Source: Telmatactis stephensoni (Eukaryota; Cnidaria; Anthozoa; Actiniaria; Isophelliidae). From it: a stretch of DNA of 64,000 nt. The notes beneath the pieces were generated by a model. The model did not search any database. It worked only from the letters and a program-made list of their open reading frames with translations, and was not told where the DNA came from. The stretch covers positions 558,001 to 622,000 of the forward strand of contig JALIZF010001725.1 in the NCBI GenBank assembly GCA_029948255.1, read 5' to 3'. Made by a program: the position numbers and the translations under genes. Shown here one piece after another: positions 33,624 through 44,510 of the stretch. The stretch's first letter is position 1; every line of letters begins with the position of its first letter.

Positions 33624-36600
33624 ATGGTGTCTTTGACTTCGCTTATGGTAGTCATTGCTTTCTCATGCGTTGTTCGTGCAAATCTCACTGATGATTACAA
33701 GCATTTTGCTGCTCTGGATCCTGACGAAAAATTCAAGCTTTACTGGACTATTGACAGGGTTACTGAAAGCGTCTCGTTTGCTTTCGACGTTGCTTGTACA
33801 GGTTGGGTAGGTTTAGGGTTTTCAACTGGCCAGGGAAAGATGAATCAAGCTGATATGGTTATTGGTTGGGTTAAAGATGGAAAAGCGTTTCTAACGGTAA
33901 GAATTAATAGATGTCTTTTCCCTATAGTTTTCAACTATACAGAACTTTCACAGTCTGCGTATTGTGATAATATACATCACGTATATCGGCGTCTGGATAG
34001 GGTTAACCGACTAGCGACAATTCAAACAGGAAAAAAAAACAAAAACAACAACAAAAAAACAAAACAAAAACAAACAAACAAAACAACAAAACAACAAAAC
34101 AAAACAAAAAACCCAACCAACCAACCAACCAACCAAACAAACAAACAAACAAACAAAACAACAACAACAAACAAAAAAACAAACAAAAAAACTGACTACC
34201 GACAAACTTGGGAAAAATTTACTAATTACCGACAAAAACAATATTTCATGACTCTCGACATTGTATTATTATATTCAGTTGGTCAAATCAAATAATTTAT
34301 CTAGTGGTTTGGCCTTCTTTCCGGCCTAGACTTAGATCTGTCAAGTCAGATTACTCGTGCCAATAGGCCGGCCATTGTAAAGGTGAAATCCGAGATTGAA
34401 GTCAATAGCATGTTTCTTTTGCCAGTAAAACCATGAGTTGCGGGATCACGGTAAAGGTTATGATGAAGATTTCGGCGCCAACCCCACTATCCCCGGGCCA
34501 TGGAGAGAGACATTTTAAAAGCTACATTAACCGGGTCCTAGTCAATTCTACGTGTTGGTATAATACCCCCTACCAAAGACGTAGGAGCAAAAGTTTTTAT
34601 CCCGGGGGGGGGGGGGGGGGGTTCTTCGGGGTCAAAACGCTAGGGATGATCGTCGGAAACCTCCAAAACGTACCCTAAAAAATACCCAAATGCCAAAATT
34701 TTCGACCCTAAAAAATACATAACAGCTCAAAAATACCCCTAAAAATACCAAAAAATCAAACAAAAAACTAACAAAGAAGTAAGTAAGTAAAAAAAAAAAT
34801 CGTCTCGTTTATTTTGTACCCCTAAAAAATACCATCTTTTCTGAAAAACCTTGGATTTTCTCTGACGACCCCTAAAAAATACCAAATCGGCGATTTCAAC
34901 CCCCTAGCACACCAATATAGGGAGTACCCCCCCCCCGGGGGGGTTTTATTCAAGAATTTAAATTTTTATTTATTAAAAGTATTCAGGGTAGTCCATGTAT
35001 TTTTTGTAGAGAAAGAGTGAGTCCAGAAATCTGTATATCCCTAAATGAGCCATTTACGCGTCGTCTCTCAAGCTAAGACTCTGACGACACCAAACGGATA
35101 GCTCTCAAGTATTTGTCAATCCAGATATTTGCTAATTAATAATAAGAAATTCATACTTTGTAATACTAACTTAGGGGCGGACCATTAGATTTTTGAGGGG
35201 GGGGGGGGGGGGGGGGGTTGGGCAATTTTTGCCGTGCACGAATTTTTTTTTGGCCTTTGTGGCGGTGCAGGAATTTTTTTCCCCACATGATTTGCTTGCA
35301 GGATATTTTTTTTGAGAGCTAATTTTTAATATTTTAGATTTTTTAGGAATTCTGATTTTTTTGATATTTGATATTGTTCTGAAAATACGCTTAAACATAT
35401 TGCAGATCAAATTCCACAAGAAAACCAGATTTATACTTGTTTGTAAGCTTTAATTAGCTTTAATTTTTAAATTAAAGAGAGAGAGGGACTGCTTGGGGGG
35501 GGGGGGGGGGGACGAGACATTGCTTAACTTTTGTTAATCATTTCTATTACCATCAGGATCGCCATGGTGTTGGACATTATCCCAAACTAGACGACCACAA
35601 CGATTACAAACTGATCTCTGGCGAAGAAAGCAATGGTCGTACCATTCTGAGGTTTAGTCGTAAGATTGACACGTGTGACAAACAGGACAGAACACTACAG
35701 GTAAAAAAACTCAACCAACTACCGACAAAGATTAGGTAAACAAATTATGAAAAAAAAAATTGTAAAAGTGCTTTTGAAATTACCTAAAATTCTTTAACCT
35801 GGGATTTTGCAGCCCTTTTATGATGGCTGGTGAGTCACTGGACTAAAATACGTCAATATACACCTATTTCAAAAAAGTTGTCGGGCCAAAGACCTCAAGC
35901 AAACGCGACTCACCCGAAAGGGAGTATGGATAGAAATTATTAAAACAATAAAACCACACGAATATCAACACGACATCCATGTCTAGCTTGCGTCATAAAA
36001 ACAAAATAATGTTGGGAAACCTTAAATACCCTTGATAGTCCTACCCCTAAAAGGGACACCAGCCAGCCATAACAAGGATACTGTATATGTCAGTCCGATT
36101 TTCTTTGAAACGTATATGGGAAGGGTGCAATTTTCGTTGAAAGATATTATACGTGAAAGGAGTACCTATTTTCTTTCAAAAATGGTATATAAGAAGGAAA
36201 TGTATAACTCTAAACTCAGGGCGGGGCTTTCCCACGTGCAAAACTTTGGTTGAGCACCCTCTTAGAAACGTATGTGAGAAGGGTGCAATTTTTGTTGAAC
36301 GGTATTTGTGAAAGGGGTACCTTTTTCCTTAGCCTCCCTACAGGCTCTCAAAGGGGAGGGGGAGGGGGAGGGGGAAAGGGGAAGGGGAGGGGACTGAGGA
36401 GGTTCCAGTTCCCTCCCCTTCCCCTTCCCCTTTTCCCTCCCCCTCCCCCTCCCCTTTGAGAGCCTGTAGGCAGGCTACTTTTTCCTTTACAAATGGATAT
36501 GCGGGAAGTGTGACTCGGAACTCGGGGCGAGTTTGACCCAGCGTGCAAAACATTGGTTGAACACGCCAGGTTTTATTGAGCGTGCTGACTCTTTATGTTA

Positions 36601-39600
36601 GGAAAGAAGAAACCTTTTTCTAACGTACGTCTGTATCTCTTCACCAGAAAGCAATCTCCCAGTGGGCGGACAATGCACCCACTACCCCCTCCCCTGTCGG
36701 TGCTTCGCTACACTGATATAGTGTAATATTCTTCCCTGTGTATTGTTATTCATGAGTATGATAATGAGGTATGGGGAATCGCTCTGGCCTGGGACCAACC
36801 AAAGCCAGGCGAAGTGCCAACAAAGATTATTTGGCAACTTTGAACCCGACTTACTCGCTAAAGTGGGTGGGTGGGTGGGTCGCCAACCGTTCTTCGTCGC
36901 AACTCGAATGAACTGCATTAATTACAAGAATTGTTCTCATTTATATGCAATCCCCATGGACCATATTACCAATTCAAATGGACTTTGAATAGTGAAGCGA
37001 GGCAGGGGAATGCGAAAGACAGTCTGCAATATACATATTTCAATTTGTCTGTTTGCTCCTCAGGAGGGTACTACAAAGGTGATATTTGCACTCAATGAAA
37101 AAGATCCTGAGTCACCAGATGATATAATGAAACATACTTTCAGAGGAGTTCGAAGTATTCTACTTTTGAACTCACAAGGAAGAGGAGACAAGCCTGATTC
37201 CAGTTGGAAGTATTTTGACATTCTAAACTTAAATGTAAGAACAAAGAACTCTCTTTAGTAAAAATGTAATTCGCCCTATGTAAGGAAATCATCAGAAACC
37301 GGAATCCACAAACAATTTGATTTTTGGAATCCGGAATCCGGTCCTTGGAATCCGGAATCCGACCATTTGAATCTATAAGACATGTACAGCTCTAAGAATC
37401 CGGAATCTTGCATCATTCCGGATTCCCTTATACATGGGGCGAATTAATCAGATTGCTGGACGACTAACGGGCTTTAAACATGTATTACAGTACAGCGTTC
37501 CAGCCAAACAGACAACTTATCACTGTTCGGTGCACAAGATTCCTGAGTTCAAAGAGAAAAACCACATCGTACGAGTAAGTTTAATTCAGAAAATGACTGA
37601 CTGTTTCATCGCTCATTCAATGCATCCTATCATGATGCACGTGTCGTCGTTTGTTCTCCCCCGCGGCCTTCCTTTCTCCGTTTCCTTCTTCATTCCTTAA
37701 TTAATTGCTATTGTTCTTTCCCCCCCCCCATCCCGCCATCCCGCTGTAACCCTTAACTGAAGGTCTCAATGGGGTTAACCGTCAAACGGCCTAAATTTTA
37801 ACCGTCAACCGTCAAATGAGGGAAATTTTAATCGTCAAACGTCATAAAAAGTGTTTTTACTAGTGCCCAGGTCTCTGTCACACTAGTCGATCGTGTAAGT
37901 CTCCTTCCTTAGTTCCTTCCTTCCTTTCCCCCTTCCTTCCTTTCCTCCTTTCTACTTCCTCCCTCCCTCCCATCCATCATTTTATCCATCCATCTATCCA
38001 TCCATCTATCCATCTATCTATAGTCTTATTTCATTTTTCATTCACTTCTAGTTTGACCCTGTTATACAGCGTGGCAACGAAGGTGTCGTCCATCATTTTG
38101 TCATAATGGCTTGTGACCCAACCTTTCCTGAACATTTGGTCAATTTCTCCGGAGATTGTGATTATTTTGCTAACATGCCTGCTGAGGTTTTGAAATGTCA
38201 TGGACTTGCAACTCGAGTTTATATGGCTGTGTGGGCAGTGGGAGGAGGAGTGAGTTTCATATCTTAGCTCTCTATTTATAGCTAATTGTACAAACATTCT
38301 CATTTTCTATGTTGATGATTTTGAAAGGGTTATTTCCACCCCCTGCGTGTGTACTGATATTGAACTCTGGTGAATGTGGATCGAGGAAAGATCTACGTAC
38401 GTTAGTATGTATTATGTTCTCATTCTTAACTGTTTCGACCCCCACAAGAATGGTTCTGGAAATTGTCGAAAAGAATTCAGGAAAGGTGTACGTACGCACG
38501 TACACTACGCAGGCTTATTCAGTGGTGCGCAACAAAAGCCAGTAACAAAACGAGCAGGGGACTGGTACCAAGTTTCTTAAATACGGGTTAATTTGCAAAC
38601 AGACTCCATAATAAGAAAGAACACATAAAAATTAGCAAGAAATGAAAATTTGATCAGGTTTGAGCAAATGAAAATAGAATTACGGTGTTTCAAAATTTTC
38701 TTAAAATACAGAGAATGTATGGTTTGGCTGGACGTTTTGGCTGGACACCATACATTTCTTTGTAATTTTAGCAGGGTTTGAATGCTTATAACACTGTTTC
38801 TATTGAGTCAAACATGCTCACACTTGGTCAGCAGGCTAAATGTATGCTACTCTTTCATGTAATAGGGTATATTCTTTTCTGGAACCTTAATTAAGTTGGT
38901 TTTCCAAACTTAGACCCAGTCCCTTGCTCTTTTTATTACTGGCCAACTGGTTCGTAAGCCGGCTTTTGCTGTTCCCTTTCTATTTCGATCCTCTAATCCG
39001 AATACCTTTCGTTTGCACTCCTCTATTCAGTTTTGGTATTTAACTCCTCCTTTCCATCTCTGTTTTAGCCGTTTGTCTACCCTGACATCGCTGGTTTCCC
39101 AATTGGAGTAGAGTTCAGTGGTAGACATGTTGTATTGGAAATACACTACGATAACCCGACATTAAAAAGTAGTAAGATTGAATTCTCACTATTTTTCATT
39201 GCGGGAATATTTACTTTACTGTTCGGGAGCAATTATTCAGGGCGATACATAACCCAAATTTCTTGGGGGAGGGGTGGCGGGGAACAGTCCATTGTTTCCT
39301 TTAGGAATTATGTTTATGTATATAGAGTAAGACATGTATTCCCTTGGCTAGTTGGGGGAGGGGGGTGGGATGGGGCAACTGCCCTCTCTGCCCCCTGTGC
39401 TGTGTAGGACCCTGTTAGTATAGTAGTAGAATAGAAACAAAATGGGATCGATGATGAAACAGCTCCCAAAATCTTATGAAGATGTCTGCAAATTGATAAA
39501 TCAAGAGCTCAAAAGAAGTCTATAAACTCATTTCAGTTGATTTTGAAAAGTCTCTTAGAGCTGGCTAGCCTCTAGCCCACCCCATCCCCAAGGTACAAGG

Positions 39601-42600
39601 GATGGTGAACATGTGAAAGTAGAGAATCATTTTTCTTGGTTGATTCTAACTGGGTAAAACGACCCCTCAATGTTCCTTCCTCTTTGTCTCACTTTACTTC
39701 ATTGTTTATAATCATCTCAATGTAGATATTGTGGACAGATCAGGGGTAAGATTTTTCTACACTTCTAAGCTGAGGAAATACGACGCTGGAGTCTGGCAAG
39801 TTGGATCTTCTATAACTCCGTGGATGATGATTCCTCCAAAACAAGAATCATGGATCACTACCGGATATTGTACAAAATCATGTACTAAAAAGGTGAGATT
39901 TTATCCCTACCCCTCACCCCCTTAGTTGCACCACTTGTCAAAATGTACCACGCATGTACGACTTATGAAAGGATCCCGATGAAAACATTCCTCCGAAAAC
40001 ATCCGGCGAAAAAAGTCCCAAAAAATCAGTTCGAGGAAATTGTAGTATATTCTGTCGCCTGTCTTTTGCACCAAGTACTTTCATGTTTGTACCAATGCTC
40101 AAAATTGAAGCTCAAACATATGATGTGAAAAAATATATCCTAAAAATATTTTTATATTCCTGTGGTCCATGCAGAAGCGCGCGCGCGCGCAAGCCCGCGT
40201 AAACTGGCGCAAGCGTAGTCGTCTTACTGCGGTGTCGTACGTAGCATACGTAACAATTCTTTTTAAGGGGTAAGGGTAAGGGTTTGCGGATATGCAGTCT
40301 AGGTAAGGATACTGTTACTGAAGGGAAACACTATCAATTAAAAGGCTAAAGTCTCCGCCAGTTTTGATTGAATACTGTATACAAAAAATCAATTTCTACC
40401 AAAAGTCGTCCTCACTAGCAATACGAGGTCTTTTTAATTAAATAGCTTCCCCCATTTATTGTTGAGGTAAAAAATATCGACTTGGAGTCATTGCTCAATG
40501 AAGAGAGGCAGGAGAACTCTGACACAAACCTATACAATTTTCACCATTTGCCCAAATTGTTTCAATGTAAATTGGCGGCGATTGCAGCTTCTCCCTTGCG
40601 GCGGTGTTCTAGTTAGGATTGCACTTTCCATGATTATCTCCCAAAGCATAATTCGATATTTTTATGTTTTTCTTAAGGCCCTACAGAACAGCGTATTACC
40701 AGAAGGGGGAATCAAGATTTTTTCAGCACTTCTTCACACCCATCTAGCAGGTGACTATAACACATAGGAAAACGTATTTCTAGAGAATATTGGTTCTCCG
40801 AGATGTTTTCATGTTCTGAGATAAGACTTACTTTCACAAGGTCGTGCGTTGTGGACGAAACACGTCAGAGACGGTGTTGAACTGCCTGAGATCGCTCGAG
40901 ATGACAACTACGACTTTAACTTTCAGGTAAGTTTTATCCTTTACTTAGTGTAGGTTTGATCCAGGTGAGCGGATTTACCGCGTTTTAGCTTATTACTCAA
41001 AGAGAAATTCACCGGCTACTGCCTTTAGGTGAAGGTAAGCCTGTTTTTCACGGCTACGCAAGCATGACTATAAGCAAACCGCAAGCACTAGGATAAAAAT
41101 CGGCTTTTTTTGTGCTAGTGCTTGTGTTTATGTTATGTCAATGAAAATGGAGTATTATGCTTGCGCTTGGGCTTGGGCTGGATTATGATAATTCTTGTGA
41201 TAATGCTGCGATAATGCTCTACACATCGCTATGGAGCAGTCCTATTCCATCAGGAGATTCCACTTCTTAAATAGTCGGGTACGTATCACTTCCTGCTTTA
41301 TATCATGACGTACAGTTGATATAGTTTTGATATTTTTTCCACAGGACATACAGTTTTTGCAAAAAGAAATTCACTTCAAACCTGTGAGTACTTTACAGCG
41401 TTGGCTCAAGCGTAGCTCAGTTGGTTAGTGTGTGCGGCTTTCGGAGCGAGGGGTTCCGAGTTCGATTCCCAATGACTTCACACTTGTTTCGACTTCTTTC
41501 CATTCTGTGTAGCTTTAAGTAGCTTTAAATACTCTTATAATGGAGTACTGATGGAGAGAGGGGGCAAAGAGAGCACCGTCGGCTTCCTGGGAGACTAGCT
41601 TGTTGAAGGAACTTCTGACGCTAAATATTAGTGCTATTCCTGTTTTCCTTTATAAGATGGAATCCTAATTGTATTCACAACCAGAATCCACTGATCCACC
41701 ATTGACCAGCTTAAAATAGAATGACTTAATTGCTAATCGGCAAGAACGGCAGACTTGCTGTATCTCGGCTACCAGGGACAACTCGCTTTCATATAAATAG
41801 CGCCTAATAAAGGTACGGTAATACGAGCAACAAAATCACTCAACTTGTCAAAGAATAATGTTGAAGAGCAATGCGTGTTTTTCCACCCAAAAACAACCTT
41901 GTCTCGCAACAAAATAGTTTGCTGCAAGTTAAAAAAGTCTGTTGCAACGAGAAGACAGTCGTTCAACTTTTTGCAACAAAATTTCATGATGTTGCGCGTA
42001 TTACCACTCCAAAGTCAACTTGTCTCGCAGCCAATCATAAATCAGGATTCACTCAACTTGCAGCAAATTATTTTGTTGCGAGACAAGTTTGTTTTCTGGT
42101 GGAAAATCGCTCTTCAACTTCGCAACGATGTTGTGATACAAATTGAGTGATTTTGTTGCTCGTATTACTGTACCTTAAGTCTGCGTATGTTGCTTCCGCT
42201 TCTGCTTCGGCCCCTCGTGAAAACCAGGCCTTGGCGATGCTCAATAAGACAGGTACATATACAATACAGGGTAGCAATTTTTCTATTGATAGGGAGATGA
42301 TCTCATCCACACTTGTATCTACAATACCATGGATTGTGACAAGCCCACCTATGTAAGTGCTAAAATACCTCTGATATAACGTAACGCGCGCTCTGATTGA
42401 CCAAAGGACTATGTTGCGTCGCGTCGTATAATAGCACATACCAGACGCACACGACACGGGTGAAAAACGCATTGCGCATACTCGGAAGTTTCAATAAAAC
42501 CATTGGAGGTTTAGTAAACCTTGAAAGTTAAGGCTGTCCGTGAAAAGTTAGCGCTTATTTTTTCCTAAAACATCGCTTTAGTTGTTCTCTTTCCCTTGGT

Positions 42601-44478
42601 CAAATAATACACGAGTAATTAGCGTGATATACACGACAGTTGAATCGACGATAATTTTATTCGCAAACGCGAGCGACAACACGAACGCGTTTTCGAATTT
42701 CCGCCGAATTTTTGAGCATGCGCTATGCGTCATCTTTCACGTCGTGTCGTGTTTGCTAAATCAGTCTAATAACAGACGTCGGGGACCAATTCTAAAAATA
42801 GTTCAAATGGGGCAATACATAAGATTTGGCTGTCAAAGGTTTTAATAAGGGCACGCGCGAAGTCTCAGTCTCTTACGCCTCATCATAATGTCCGCAGTCT
42901 CTCCAGAACATTAATTATAGTTTTCTCACTCTTAACAATGGCTGTCAATATATGGAGACGAGAGATGGTGCATCATTAATGGAAGAGTTGAATGATGTCA
43001 AGAGACCATAATACTAAGAGAGAGAAACTCAGTATTGATGTCTGTGCGATGTTCGCGGTGACTAAGGCTATTTTTAGTAACTTCGCCATCGCGCGCGCAA
43101 GGCCCTCAACCAATAGAATTTGATTTTTGACGTGCGCGCGGACGGGACCGTTTGAATTCTATTGTTTAAGGACGTTCGCGGGAAAATGCAAATAAATGAA
43201 AAATCGCTGCAATTTAGCATGTTGATAAATCATCATGAAACTCATCAAATAAGGCCAAAAAAGTTGGGGGTCACCGTTAAATTTCGAGAGCTATATCGCT
43301 GAGAAGTTGGCCAATTTTGCACTTTGCAGAGCCTTCTTCACGAAGCATAAAGTAAAGAGAACGAAAATTTGTTTTCCGTGAAAAAATCACCGGACATAGT
43401 AAAAAAGGTACAAGAATGCTTCTCCAACTATCCATCTGTTTTAAAAACGTTATTTAGATGCCGTATGAAAAAAGCAACTTGTTCTTTTAGGCAACAACAA
43501 GTAATGGTCTCCAACAAAATTGTCGCATTCTTTCGAATTCGTGGATCAAAATTAGGCAGAAAATGTCGTTTTTCGGTACGAAAAATAAATGTCGATTTTC
43601 TGAAAAACTAACAGGATGTTGATATTTAGTAGCTCTTCAAAATGAAAAAATAAAAAATGGGGGTCACCGTTAATTTTGAAGAGATATTCACCGTTAAAAA
43701 CTGGATCCGTGATGACCGTGACAAGCCAAGTCCATCGCCATCTTGAAAATCGAGTGGAGACTGGGTTTCGTGCGTTCCTATTCTGCCTTTTTCTTTCTTT
43801 TTTTCTGCGCTTTTTCAACCCAAATATTTTTTTTCGACCTTGAATTTCCATTATATTAATTATTCCTACGAACTTGAACAATTTTTTCTTCAAAAAAAGA
43901 AACAAATAAATTATCGAAAAAATTGTTTTACGGCCGCCATCTTGAATTTAGTTGAGCGCGCGCGCTAGCCTGCGCAGTAAAAGTGCGCGTGAACAATGCC
44001 CGCGAACGTCCTTAAGTGCCTTGCGCGCGCGATGGCGAAATGACTAAAAATAGCCTTAGGCGCCACGAACATCGTACAGACATCAATACTGAGTTTCGCT
44101 CTCTTAGTATTATGGTCTCTTGTTGATGTGAAGTAACTAAGGGCCTGATTATATGAACCGGGCAGGTTAAGCCAGCTGATCAGTCTTTTGTTTTGTGGCC
44201 CCATGGGAAACGAAAACAAAAGAAGTCAGCCCGCTAAACCGGGCCAGCCCGGTTCGTTCAAGTGTTTTATTATTCCAGGGTGGCCCATCGGCTCAAGAAG
44301 AAATGTGTTTGAATATCGTCTACTACTACCCCTTCCTACCACAGCTGCAAAGTACTTGCACTTCTACGGATCTCAAGGCTGGTGTGGAACTGGTAAAGAA
44401 GCATTATCCGTAAGTAATGAAAAGTGTCTGTTCATGATAAATTCACTCTGCCAAATAGAGAAATGCCACGCCAGATTG

Positions 44479-44510
<32 letters not shown>

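Noticed and set aside
33470..33688. N-terminal extension of the NKRF-like protein by 73 residues
   Set aside because: It lacks homology, overlaps the first exon of the divergent gene, and the XTBD domain starts right at MADDSWETE.
40263..40288. Telomere-like GGTAAGGGTAAGGG
   Set aside because: Only three imperfect units and not TTAGGG; chance G-rich stretch in an intron.
41405..41480. Functional tRNA gene
   Set aside because: A and B boxes are present, but the acceptor stem does not pair and the sequence continues into a non-tRNA body.
42270..42352. Candidate missing monooxygenase exon (AG and GTAAGT borders)
   Set aside because: 83 nt would break the phase 0/0 join, and its translation (GSNFSIDREMISS) has no C-x-Y-x-T resemblance.
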